Shown piece by piece: positions 12,755 to 25,149 of a DNA stretch of 64,000 nt (its first letter is position 1; each line of letters begins with the position of its first letter). The DNA is from Physcomitrium patens (lineage: Eukaryota > Streptophyta > Bryopsida > Funariales > Funariaceae): assembly GCF_000002425.4 (NCBI RefSeq), contig NC_037253.1:16570407-16634406 (forward strand), read 5' to 3'. Both the position numbers and the translations under genes were made by a program. The notes under the pieces are model-generated. The model made no database searches, was not told the origin of the DNA, and saw only the letters and a program-made list of their open reading frames with translations.

Positions 12755-13353
12755 AGGTATATACTTTCAGTTTTTTATTTTTAGTTCCTTTGTCATATCC
12801 AATTTTTCTATCTTTCACTTCAACTATAGTTATTTTTATATTTTCTTAGTTGCTTATCTTTTTAGATTTTTAATTAATTGATTAATCATTTATTTTTTAA
12901 CCATCCTATAGGATTTTTATATTTTAATCTAGGATAAAACAGAAAATAGGAGTTTAAGACTCAACTTTTAGTGCTTCTTTGTAATATAAAAATCAATAAT
13001 CAACAGATTTATCATAAAAATTTATATTTGCAAAGTTGCAAAATAAAGCAATTATGTTGTGCAAATCTTCATAATATTGAAATTTACATGAATATCTTCA
13101 AGAATGACATATCTTTTTTAAAATAGATGGTAAGAAATAATACATTTAAAAACATGATTTTAAGAGGGATAAAACATGTTTAGTGAAACTATTAGAGGTA
13201 GATACTACATTTAATATAGTATGTATGATATGTTATTTAAAGATAATTAAAAATATTTTAATAATAATTAAATAATCAAGTGATCTTTTTGTTTAAGTAT
13301 TAGATATTATTGATGATTGAAAAAATCCATTAATTACCTTTATAAAGAATATA

Positions 13354-13392
<39 letters not shown>

Positions 13393-13751
13393 TTTCATAA
13401 TATTCAATAAATCTTAGACTTTATAAACCTATTCAACAATTTGACTATTCTTTGTAGGATCTATTTCTACAAGGAAAGGCAATGTAATATATGCCTAAAT
13501 TACTTAAATAAATAGAAGTAAGTAGAAAGTGGTTATATATGTTAAGTAGATAATATATTTTTTTAAAAACTTTATGAAAGTTTTTGAGACTTTAATTAGA
13601 TCTTTAGATTCCTATAAACATGGCAATTGAAACCTATCCTATAAGTTGTTTACTTTTGGAAAGTTGTATTAGAAGCAATATAAAACTTAATTATTTAGCT
13701 ATAAGTCTTATAGTCCTTAGAAAATTTTCAAAAGAACTTTTTTGTAGTTAA

Positions 13752-13786
<35 letters not shown>

Positions 13787-15194
13787 GGGAAAGTAAGGTC
13801 ATTCTTAGTATTACTTACATTTTTTTAATTTTAAATTTTAATTCAAAATTCTCTAATTTCTTTGAATATGGCAACAATATTTTTAATTTTTTGCATCTTA
13901 CATCTATTTTTACTTTTTTTACTTTCTTTTCTCTTCAATGATACATGAATTTATTATCTTTGAGAGTTTTATATAAATTCAATTCCTTTATAATATTTTA
14001 AACAATATTTATTTCTGTTAGTAATATATATTTTTATCAACAAGATTACATTAAAAAGAATTAGTACTAATTTTGTAAAGAGAATGTAGAATATTCAAAT
14101 TGTATTTTAATATATATATGTGCTATAAAAAAATATTAAATTATACTAAAAATTATAGGTAAAAAAACTTGCACACATTGAAAAACCAAAACTAAAGAAT
14201 TTGTATTATTATCTTTTGATCAAAGTGCCTTAAAAAGATAAAAATGTTTGCCAATAGTACTAATAGCACTTAAAGTACTATCTTCTAGAAAAAACTATTA
14301 AAAACAATAGAAAAAATAGAATATACCATATGTAATACATTAAGTGTATAACTTGTAGTAAAATCTTGCTATTTGGATGTCAACAATATTTCTTCTAGTG
14401 ATAAACACTTTTGTATTAAAATTAAAAAAAATATATCTTTTTAAATTAACAAAATATACAAAAAATAATGTGTATGCATTCTGATCTTAACAAAATTAAA
14501 ATGTTAATTAAAAGAATTTCAAGTGCATTATCTTGAACACTATAAATATGCAAGATTAATATATCAATTAAATTATATAAATAACAGCTATGGTAAAATA
14601 GGACTTTGAAATTATCTTCTTATTTAATATAGCTTTTATAGATTTTATAATATATTGGTCTTTTTGTTCATCAATATTCTTCTATTGAGACACATAAACA
14701 CATTTTATTTATTTTCTTAATATTGTATTCTTACAAAAGTTGCATCAAAGTATTTTAAAATATACTTGTGTTATTTTATTAAAACATGAGAATAAGATGT
14801 TGTAATTGTGTTATTTTTATTGTTGTGTATGTGTTTTTTTTTTTAATTATAAAAAATCAAAAGACAAATAAAATATTTGACTTATTTAAAAATTAATTAG
14901 ATCTAAATAAATTTTAAAATACCATTTACAAAGGAAACAAGTAATATAAACTTATCAAATTTCTCTAAAAAGAAATATATTTAGTATATAGTAACTTTAA
15001 TATTGTTATATTAACATATATTATGTTGCAATTCAATATCTATAATAAATATACTTATAAATATACCTATAAGTATAAAAAACTAGGTTCTTTGAAATAT
15101 TAAATTTATTTATTTTATATTTTATATATATTTATTTTATTTTTAGAATCTTCTTATAGTATATTTAACGTGAATTTATTTAAAAAACTAGATT

Positions 15195-15196
<2 letters not shown>

Positions 15197-15238
<42 letters not shown>
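15197..15238. repeat. (TA)n microsatellite
   Basis: About 20 uninterrupted TA units, the longest TA run in this spacer. Confidence 0.9.
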
Positions 15239-15241
<3 letters not shown>

Positions 15242-17108
15242 AAGAACTACTTTGAAATTAGATAATTTCTTATAGGAAGAAAAATTAAATTATAACATAT
15301 GGCATGCTTAAGATTATAAATGTTAATTATAAGATAAAATTTAAATAATGATTCTTTTAAATTTAATATATAAGAATAATGTATCATGTGCTTTGAATAA
15401 TCAAAATTAATAAGCCTTTTTTTATTTGTCTTAAACCTTATTACTATAATATAAATTATGATTAGTAATCAATTATAGTAGTAGAAATCTTTTCCATGTA
15501 ATTTAGTTCAATAAATTTATTATTTCATATATTATATTTTTTATTCTTTTAATATATTTTGAATATTATGCAAAATAAAATTGTTATTTTAAATCTTAAG
15601 TTTATTATTTTTTACATGCTCTACTTAAATAAAAATATAAAAAATATATTTAACAATGATCTTTCTTGAAATCCATCAATTATTATTTCACTTGAAACTC
15701 TCTTATATTTGTTTAATTTTAAAAAATATTTATTAATAAATTCTAAACTATTTAAAGAATATCAATGCTATATATGTATCCAAAAATAGATAGGAAAAGA
15801 TACTAAGAAAGATAATATATTATTTAATATTAATATTTATTTTATTTATAAATTTGGAATCTACAAAAATACTATGTAGACAAGATTTAGTATCTATAAT
15901 GAATTTATGTGATTTTTAGTAATTTAGAAAGAGAAAAATTACATATTTTTGTTTTGAGTAGTTATTCTTTACAAAGGCCATACTTATGATTTTATTAAAT
16001 GAATTTAATTTGATAGTCTTGAAATAAATTATTCTTAGTATTTAAATTAATATACTTAATAAATAATAATGATATGTAAAAATATAATGTACCAAATAAA
16101 ATAAAACATAATAAATTATAATTTGAATATTGAATTTAGTCATAAAATATAATATATACAAAATAAATTGAATTCCTTCAAGTATATAATACTAATAGAA
16201 CCTTTAACTTTACAATGAAATTAGAACATTACATCTAAACCAAGAGATTTTTTATTTATTTTAATTAAATAATATACAATAGAAAATAACCAATATTAGC
16301 ATAAATATCAAAGATAAGAACTTGAAGAATATAAATAAACAAGTAAAATATTTTTTAAAAAAAGATGACAAAAAAAAAGAAAAAAAGAAGAAGGTATATT
16401 CAAGAAAAAACTAGAATAATTATTGTCAAAAGACAAGAAAACTAGAGACTCTTGAAATTAAATTAGAAGCAAAAAAATAATTGAGAAGAATAAAGATAGC
16501 TTTAGTTTTACATCCATATATACTATTTAATTATAAGATATATGGCAATGTTCGATTGAATCTTCAACATGTGTTGTACTAGCAAGACACATGTCTAATT
16601 TGCATGACAAGCTTAATTTTTGTTAAGAATTTTCACACTAAATTTCTTTTATTTCTCCATTAGGTCAAGAAGTAATTAATTTAAAGGTGATATTATAGCA
16701 AGAATTTTGATCAAAGGACAAAGTGTATTGGCGTTATATGAAGTACATCATGTAAATAATATAGAAGCTTATAATTTATTGAAGTTTAATACATATATTG
16801 AATATACAATAGCAACATAGAATGTGATTACTAATTCAATTATACAATTGCACTTAAATCACTTTATAGTACCATCTTCAAGATAACGGCATAATAAACT
16901 ACTAATTTCTATACTAATGAAATTAATCATTATAAAAGATTGGCTATTGTTGTGTTGTAATATAATTATTAATTTAAAGAAATAAATATGCATTAAATTA
17001 AAGAAGATCTTGATTTTAAAATATAATAAAAAAATATAGATAAAAGATAAGGAGGTTGTAAAAAAATATTTAGTATTAATGTTTTATTTTTATAAAAAAG
17101 ACTTTTAT

Positions 17109-17645
17109 TGTCATGGAGATACACATGTAAATCAATAATTACCTGTATAATTAGATAAAAATAGGTAAACATAGGTTAATTCCATAATATCTTCTATAGA
17201 AACTTCATAGATATTTCTTTGAATTTATAAGTGTCTATAATTGACTTTTTAGGTTAGAAACATGGTCAATAAGTTGGCTATGTGCCATCTATCTTGATAG
17301 CTTGATAAACAAGCTAACTATGTGGTCCACACATAAAAAAATTGCCTTATAAACTAAGACATGTGTCTTGCAAAGTCAACACATATTAGAAGTCCTATAG
17401 AACATTGTCACGTAGCTCTTAATTAGGTAGTATATATAGAAGCAAAAGTGAAGCCCTCTTCACTCTTATCAATTCTTTTCTTGCTTCTAGTCTAGATTTA
17501 TGAAATTCTAGTTTTCTTATCTTTTAGCAATAGCTATTCTAATTTTTTTTTTAATATAAATACTTTTTTATTGCTATTTTTTTATTTTTCTTTTAACATA
17601 GACTTTTCAAGTTTATATATTTTCTTTGAGTTCATATCCTTGACA
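17109..17645 (+). repeat. 5' LTR of TE-D
   Basis: Starts TGTCATGG and ends TTGACA, aligning along its length with the 530-bp LTR of TE-C (start TGTCACGG, end CCTGACA). TATATATA at 17431-17438 is the predicted TATA box; transcription should start about 30 bases on, near 17462. Length is 537 bp. The matching 3' LTR is missing. Confidence 0.85.
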
Positions 17646-17659
17646 GATTGATAAGAGTA
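17646..17659 (+). promoter_or_regulatory. Self-complementary primer-binding site of TE-D
   Basis: ATTGATAAGAGT (17647-17658), directly after the LTR, is the exact reverse complement of ACTCTTATCAAT at 17462-17473, which is where the mRNA should begin. No TGGTATCAGAG-type tRNA-Met site is present at this position. It fits self-priming as known for Tf1-type elements. Confidence 0.6.
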
Positions 17660-17852
17660 TACTTATAATATTAGAGTTTTGTCTTCTCTTAATTAAGAGT
17701 GGATTATCTATTTTTCTTAATAAGACATAAGCAAAGTAGAAGTTGTGGATTTTCCTCTCCTAAATTATTATTATTCTTAGTATTTTTTTTTCTTAAGTCT
17801 CTTCTTTTCTTTGTCTTGAGCAATATTAGACATATATTCTTTAAGTATTATT

Positions 17853-18860
17853 ATGGCAGAGCTTGTTAAAATGAAGAGTGCAATGGCACAAATACAAGAG
17901 CAATTGAATGAATTAATGCTTGTGATGTATCAACTCAGTTTACTACCATAAGGAGCAACAAGAATAGCAAGAATTGAAGATATATATATTATTGAAGCTG
18001 CTTCAACATCTGCACCCACTCATGTCCTTCTTCCTATGATAGAACATCTTTTTGGTACTAAAAAACCAAAAGTTGTACTACCTAAGAAGTTTGATGGCAC
18101 AAAATCCAAGTTTTGAGGATTTATCAATCAATTACAACTTGTGATTGAACTTCAACCCCAAAGCTATCCAATTATAAGATCACAAGTTAGATTCATTGGT
18201 ATACTTATTTCATATTCAGGATTATTGTGATTTTTAACTTTTTTTGAATGATGAGATCTAATATTAGATAATTTGGAGGCTTTTTTAGTAGATTTTTGAT
18301 CCATGTATGGAGAGTATGATACAATTCATGTTGCAACCAACAAGATCTATATTTTATGATAACACAATCGATCCATAATATTATATGCTTTACAATTTTG
18401 ACAATTTATAATTCATATCAAATGGAATGATGTTATTTTTATTAGCTAATTTTTCTATAGATTATAATACAAGGTAAAGAAATTGATGCTCAACTTACCT
18501 AATCCTCAAACATTGAGTCAACTAATTTATTTTGCTATGAAGTGCCACAATCAACTTTTCAAATTTTAATTTGAGAGTCTGATAAGTTGGCCTCAATGTT
18601 AGTATAATTCAATGGCAACACCAATGCCTCCTCAATACATACATTCATAAATAAAGAATATACAAATTGATGTGGTACATTTTAAATCTTTTATTGAGCA
18701 AAAAAAGACTCATTGCCAATAAAAAGGATTGTACTTATATTGTAGAAAATTTTAGCACACTGCTAAACATTGTCCAAAGAAGTGATGCAATTATAAAATA
18801 AGGAGTATAAATGTAAAAGAAGATAATATATTGAAAAAAAAGTTTGACTAGCTATAATAG
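17853..18860 (+). pseudogene. gag of TE-D, broken
   Basis: The ATG at 17853 opens a reading aligned with the first residues of TE-C gag (AELVKMKSAMAQIQEQL). Homology runs to the nucleocapsid end, but TGA and TAA codons interrupt it repeatedly, mostly where TE-C has Arg CGA or Trp TGG. The zinc-knuckle region survives only in part (LYCRKF, then H-TAKHCPK). The gag/pol overlap stem is still complementary at 18848-18853 and 18870-18875. Confidence 0.75.
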
Positions 18861-18865
18861 GGACT

Positions 18866-20616
18866 ATGCAGCTAGAACCTTGTACAATACTTAATGAAGG
18901 TCTTATTTTCTCCTCAAATTCCTTTCCTTATTTTACATTAAACATTATTTTAGGACCTATACATTACAAAACCCTTTCTTTGTTAGATTCAAGAGTCTCA
19001 ACCTATTTTTTAGATAAAAAATTTACTAAAAGAGTTAGCATATCTTTAATAAGAAAAACTAAACCTATTCACATAGAAATCATAGATGGTTGTTTGTTGT
19101 CTTTTAGAGATGTTACTCACAAAATTCTTCCTATAAAAATAATAACCAATAAATATAATAGCTTTGTAGAATTTAATATCATTAAATCTCTCTCTAATCT
19201 AATCATTTTAGATTTATCAAAGTAAGAAAAATACAACACTTGAATAGATTAGATTTTTCATATTCTTGACTTTTCTAAAAGTATAACTAAGAGTATACTT
19301 AATCAAGTAAAAAATCACAAGTCTAGTATAATTAAACCTATATTTATAGGTGCAAGAGCTTTCTTGCATGCTACAAAAAAAAGATCAGCTTCTGTCATTT
19401 ATGCCACACCCATTTCTAATAGTGCAAAGACTTCAAGTAGCATTCCAAGCCAATATCAAGAATTTTAAGTTGTATTTGAGAAAAAAAAATGCAAATACTT
19501 TCCCAGAACATTGTCCCTATGACTATTCAATTGATTTTCAAGAAGGAACACAACTGCCATTTAGATCAATTTATAATTTATCACAAAACGAGTTGGCCAA
19601 ACTCAAGGAGTATATTGAAGAGAATCTAGCCAATAACTTTATATGCTATTTCAAATCTCTAGCAGGAGGCTCAATTCTATTTGTGAAGAAAAAAGATGGA
19701 TCATTATAAATATATGTTGATTATCAAGGATTCAACAAGACCACTGTCAAGAACAAGTATTTACTACCTTTAATATCTAGATTTCTTGATCAGTTGAATG
19801 AAGCTAAAATCTATACAAAAATAGATCTAGGAAAAACATATAATCTGGTATGTGTTAAAGAAGGAGATGAATGGAAGATTGCATTTTGAACCAAGTATAT
19901 ATATTTTGAATATAATTTCTTGCCTTTTGGACTTACAAATATATCGACAGCTTTTCAACATCTTATGAAGTTTTTTAAGAATTTTTGGACGATTTTGTTA
20001 TCTATTATCTAGATGACATCTTGATTTATTCTAAGAATACAAAACAATATGAATTTTATGTTTATCATGTATTACAAAAATTAAGAGATGTAAGACTCTA
20101 TGCCAAGATAGAAAAGTGTGTATTCGACATTACTTAAGTTGACTTCTTAGAAAATATCATTTCAAATGATGGATTTATGATTAATCTAAAGAAAGTTTAA
20201 ACTATTATGGATTAGAGGATCTCAAAAACAGTCCAAAATGTCTAATATTTTTTAGAATTTGCTAATTACTATCGGAACTTCATCAAAGACTTCTCTTGAA
20301 TTGCAACAGTACTTACATGTTTGACTTATAAAGACAAATCTCAATAGAATCAAGAAGTTGAAGCAGCCTTTCAAACTTTAAAGACAACCTTTGTTTTTGC
20401 ATAAATCTTGTATTGTATTGACTTTTTTAAGTCATTCTTTATGGAAACAATCACACGGGACTTTGCTTTAGATGCAATATTATCACAAATGGAAATAGAT
20501 GATAAACTATATTTAATAGCTTTTTATTCCAAAATTTTTTTAGTAGTCAAGATTAACTATGAAATCTACAACAAAGAGCTTCTTGCAATTGGCAATTCTT
20601 TTCAAGAATAGCATTT
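18866..20616 (+). pseudogene. pol of TE-D (protease, RT, RNase H), broken
   Basis: In order: protease (LLDSRVSTYFLDKKF, catalytic DSG changed to DSR), reverse transcriptase (FVKKKDGSL near 19680-19706; the YLDD box is still readable at about 20005), and RNase H (METITRDFALDAILSQ at 20440-20490). Stops and frame changes break it into fragments; the longest open pieces are 18866-19225, 19350-19709 and 20408-20611. Homology to TE-C ends at about 20616. Confidence 0.8.
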
Positions 20617-20652
20617 TTGTATTACATGTTGTCTTATTTGAGAATACATCGG

Positions 20653-22557
20653 TGTCATAATACATGGCGTTTGGCTTGAGAATGCACTGAGCACCTAGCT
20701 ATAGAAGATAAAAGGAAAATTCCAACAATAAGTCCTAATAACTCTTATAGATTTTTAAACAAATTATAATTAAATATTAGCAAGTATAATTAAACATCAA
20801 TAAAATTCAATCAAAATTACAAAGAAATTATGTAAAAAACATAAAGTATTCCTAAATATCCTTTAAAGAAATCATATAGAAATAATATATGAATTCAAAA
20901 ATATACTAAAATAGAAATCTTAATAAAATATAAAAATAGAAATCTTAATTAAATCTTAATCAAATATTAACCAAATACTAAATAAATTTTAATCAAATTC
21001 TAATCAAATTCTAATCAAATTCTAATCAAACCTTAATCAAATCTTAATTAAATCGTAATAAAATTCTAACCAAATTCTAATAAAATCCTAATCAACCTTA
21101 AATAAATCTAAGTCAAATCCTAAAAAATCCTAATCAAATTCTAATCAAACCTTAAACAAACCTTAAACAAATCTTAACCAAATTCTAATAAAATCCTAAT
21201 CAAATTCTAATCAAATCCTAGTCAAATCCTAACCAAATTCTAATCGAATCTTAACCAAATTCTAACCAAATCCTAACCCAATCCTAGTTAATCCTAAATA
21301 AATTCTAATCAAATCCTAAACAAATTCTAATCAAATCTTAACCAAATCTTAATTAAATTCTAAACAAATCTTAAATAAATCCTAATCAAATCCTAAATAA
21401 ATTCAAATCAAATCCTAAACAAATTCTAATCAAATCCTAAATAAACCTAAAAAAATCCTAATCAAACTCTACTCAAACTCTAAATATATCCTAATCAAAC
21501 TCTAAATAATTCCATGTAATTCTTATAGTAGATTTAAACTTCAATAACTAATGAATGAATCATTGATTTTAATTCAAATTTTGCATACTTCTTTGCAATT
21601 AAATTAAAAATAAATACAAAATTTTTGAAGTCGATCAAATTCACTAAAAAGAAGATCAATTCTAATATTTGTTCGGATGTTGGACGGCCTCCTTCTTCAA
21701 TCTGAATGTTAAATTTTCACCATCAATATCTCCTTATCAAACTCTTCAATTGATCTTAAATTTCTTATATATGTAGAAAAATAATTCTATTACCTATAAT
21801 CATAATTTTCACTCCAATCCAAATAATAAGTTGCAATAAATTTTAGAAATCCTCACTAAATCTAAAACTCTACTTCCAAAGATCCCAATCCACTTAAACC
21901 TCAATAATCCTTGTTTTAATCCTTTGATCAAGCTAAAAATCATAATATATATTAAACACATATATAACCACAAATCCTCAAAATTTCACTTATAGATCTA
22001 TTGCCAAACTTACAAAATCCTCCAAAAATTATCACCCACTTTGTTTCACAAATCCATAGTCATCTAAAACAAATTCCGACTTTGCAAAGCTCTTACGAAG
22101 TCAATATACGGTCAAATCATATTAAATCAATATTCAATTTTTTTTATTAAATCAGCTCTCAGATCCTATTCTTTAATCTTCAAAAGAATCTCAGAATCAT
22201 TGTCGAAGCTTGGTTTTGTGCCTCGAGGTCTGATTTTGATCTTTGTTCATAATTGGCCCTCACTAAATATCAATATCTAGTTTTTTTAGATAATTTTTTT
22301 TGGAAACTACTCTTAATTTCTTTCCAAAGGTGCCTATATTATTTATTCTTTTAATCTACCTTATTTTGCTCTATTTGTGGTCCTACAAAATAAATAGAAG
22401 CCTACTTTGCAAAAAGACAGTATTAGTACCTTTAATTTTTCTATCCCTTGACTATTATCTATTTTTCCAAGATAATTTTTTTACAATATATTTTAAATAA
22501 GATCTTCAAAAATATGATTCTTTCTTCACTCTTTCATCTATTAGATGTTTTATATCA
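20653..22557 (-). repeat. S1: solo LTR of the TE-E family
   Basis: Matches S2 (39439-40920) over most of its length, starting TGTCATAATACATG and ending with a block like TTAGATGTTTTATATCA. In minus orientation it runs TG...CA and has short inverted ends. It carries an expanded 11-bp tandem array, making it longer than S2. No gag or pol of its own lies beside it; it sits next to the truncated end of TE-D and abuts the left LTR of TE-E. Boundaries to a few bases. Confidence 0.65.
20941..21515. repeat. Degenerate 11-bp tandem array (AAATCCTAATC type)
   Basis: Dozens of copies of an 11-mer close to CAAATTCTAAT / CAAATCCTAAC in head-to-tail order, inside LTR S1. Units vary by one or two bases. 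A shorter array of the same kind is in S2. Some units approach plant telomere repeat CCCTAAA. Confidence 0.85.
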
Positions 22558-23847
22558 CCACACCACGCACCTAGCTGTAGAAGGTGAGGTTGTGTTTCAC
22601 AAGTATTCAAGACATCCTAATAGATTTTATCCATATGAGAAGAATAAAATCCCAATTTTAATTCAAAAGTGGTAAAAAATACTCATTTTAGTAGCCTCAA
22701 TCATACATAAATTCCAATTATCTTGTTAATTTCATATTTAAGTAATTTACATTTTTCTTTGTAAGCCCTACTTTAATTCGTGAACTTTGACAAGTTGTAA
22801 CTTCTAATTTGATCGTCTACTTGATGTGAAATTTTGCATGTAATTATCAATGTAAGTCTTCTATATGCTCAAGAAATTTCAAGCCAATCCAACATACAAA
22901 TTGTGATAAAATCTGCAAAAATTACACTAATATTACTTGGTTGCCAACTTGAAAGGTGATGCATAAGTTCTAGTATTAATTTCTCTTTCTCCAACTATTA
23001 ACTTCAATTCAACATTGGTATATAGTTTGATCTTTAAGTCTTCTAATATCATGCCAAATTTCACCTTGATCTAACTAATAGATCTTTAGATAACATAGAA
23101 ACCCTATCCAACCCCAAACTGCCAATTTCTAATATGTTCTTGTACCAAAATCCAAATATCTCTCAATTGCACTATTGGATTATTACAAAATTTTACATAC
23201 ACTTAGAACACCTAATTAACCAAGCACTGTCAAAATTTAAACTATAGATGTGACACCAAATTTAAGAACTAGCCAAAAGTGCTAGTTCTAATTTCATTAC
23301 ATAAATCCCAAGTTGCCAATATAAATCTTGACTTTCAACAACAATTACCAAGTTTCAACAATTCCTACGAAAACCAACCTTATGTCTTTGAAACAAGCTC
23401 TTACTTAGCTTTCAAATCTTAATCTCTGATCTTCAAATGAAAACTTGTTTTATCCTAGGCGATTGTTTTAGTAGCTAGAGGTCTGATTTTGACCCTGTCT
23501 CACAAATGGTCAACCCCCGGGTATCAATCTAACCTATTCTAAGGATTTTTAGCCCAACCCTATCCTCAACTTAACCTTAGTATCAACCATATTAATTATT
23601 TATCTCTTCTAATCTGATTTTATCAATTTATGGTCTTTCTATGATAATAAAAAAAGTCTCTACAATCTAGAAGGTAAAAGTATTAACCAATCTTCAACCT
23701 ACTAATTATTAAGATAAGAAAATAATCTAAGAGGCTTTTATAAAAGCCATGTTTAGATACCTTGAATTATTATTAAATCAAGATAATTAGATATTAATTA
23801 GAAAATCAATTTTGATTATAGTTTCACTATATAGATGTATTACATCA
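22547..23847 (-). repeat. Left (3') LTR of TE-E
   Basis: Bases 22785-23847 match 44054-45116 without indels and with about five substitutions counted by eye. An additional segment, about 22547-22784, contains GCACCTAGCTGTAGAAGGTG, which aligns with the beginnings of S1 and S2, so the left copy is the fuller LTR. In minus orientation the LTR starts TGATGTAATAC. Confidence 0.7.
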
Positions 23848-23999
23848 CAACATCTATCACTTCTTAACTTGCACATTCTTTGGCATGCGCCAAATGAACC
23901 ATATGTCATAATTGGCATCACACTATCTTTTCATTTTCTTCATCAAATAATTCATTTCTATTTTCACCATCCACTTCAAAATAATTGTTTTTTTCAAAA

Positions 24000-25140
24000 A
24001 TATTGATATTTTGAATGTGATCCTCTATATTGATTTCTCTATCTTGTCTTTTAAAAATCTTCACTCACTTCCCTACAATAGATATCTTCAACCTTGTACC
24101 ATCTAACTCTCTTAATGAATATGTAGCATTATTATGATTTATTACTACCACATATGGTCTAAACGAATGTTTTGAAAAATTTTACAAAGCACTATGTTGA
24201 TTATCCAAACTGCTATCATAAATAAGTACCAATTATCTTCTTCAATTGCTCTAGGCTTCAATCAATGTTGCTTATCAAATCGAGACTTATTTCCTAACCT
24301 TGCCTTTTGCAATCTTTTTAATGTTAGTCCTACATCTTTTGATCTTTGTTCAAGTTACCGAATTCTAATAGATAAGAATTACTCCCTTGTCAATCTATCT
24401 TCTCATGGTAGTATACTCTAAGTTGGCACATGTTCTTTAATTGACATAATTGATTTTTGACCTGTCATAAGTTCTACTGGCATATATCTTGTCACTGAAT
24501 TATATGTTGTTCGATTAGCCTATAATGCATAAGATAGAAGTCAAGGCCATTCTCTCACTCTTCCATTGCAAGCTTTAATTATGGCTTTTACAATTGATAG
24601 ATGTCTACATTTATTCTTTGCATCCCCCTCTAGATTATAAGTAGTAGTCAATCATAATTTAATCCCACATTTCTTTAAAAATTCACAAGTTTTATATACA
24701 TTCAATTTTCTACAATCTGCAATGATCTTTTTTACACATCCATAGTGACAAATAACATCCTCAAGTAAAAACCTACAAATTTCCTCTGTAAAATTTGTTC
24801 TTAATGCCTTACCTTCTTCTTGATTTAATAAATCTTCATGAGCCAAAACTAAATATCTCATTTGCTATAGTTCCATCGGCATAATAATCAAATCTACAAT
24901 CCATTTAAAATGAATAGGCAAAGGATATATCAGATGTAATCCATCTTGATATAATATATTTGAATACATCTGACAAGTTACATAAGATTCTAATAATAAA
25001 GCTATATCTTGATACATATTCTTCGACCAATATCGTTCCTTCAATTTAGCAAAAGTAGTCCAAATTCCTTTATGTCTCTCCCATAGACTATCATGAAACT
25101 CCTTGAGTAGTCTTTGTTGATCTTTCATTGTACCTACTAC
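24000..25140 (-). pseudogene. TE-E integrase, broken
   Basis: Minus-strand reading with the zinc-binding HHCC region (FHDSLWERHKG ... YVTCQMYS, 25128-24960) and the catalytic core (IHFKWIVDLI, then IADCRKLN where families have ADRG). Further down come the remains of TTYN-EG-AK and the RLKI-IVGKRVKIFK end. TAA and frame breaks occur between blocks. Longest open pieces: 25128-24865 and 24861-24652. Confidence 0.75.
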
Positions 25141-25149
25141 TTATTGTAG

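Larger units (their letters stand above)
12421..17108. other. AT-rich intergenic spacer
   Basis: Very AT-rich DNA with many TA runs (about 13355-13388, 13754-13782, 15197-15238) and no credible long coding frame apart from the protease-like fragment at 12566-12754. Probably old, fully decayed repeat sequence. It ends where the LTR of TE-D begins. Confidence 0.6.
17109..20616 (+). mobile_element. TE-D: decayed 3'-truncated Ty3/gypsy chromovirus
   Basis: An old copy of the TE-C family: a 5' LTR, then recognisable gag and pol through RNase H in the same order. It loses similarity to TE-C just after the RNase H block FQE, at about 20616; integrase, chromodomain and 3' LTR are absent. Differences from TE-C are dominated by C-to-T and G-to-A changes, which create many stop codons and drop GC far below that of TE-C. 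Not mobile by itself. Confidence 0.85.

Noticed and set aside
20941-21515. CRISPR-like or satellite array
   Set aside because: Units are 11 bp without spacers and lie inside an LTR in a eukaryotic genome; it is a simple tandem array.
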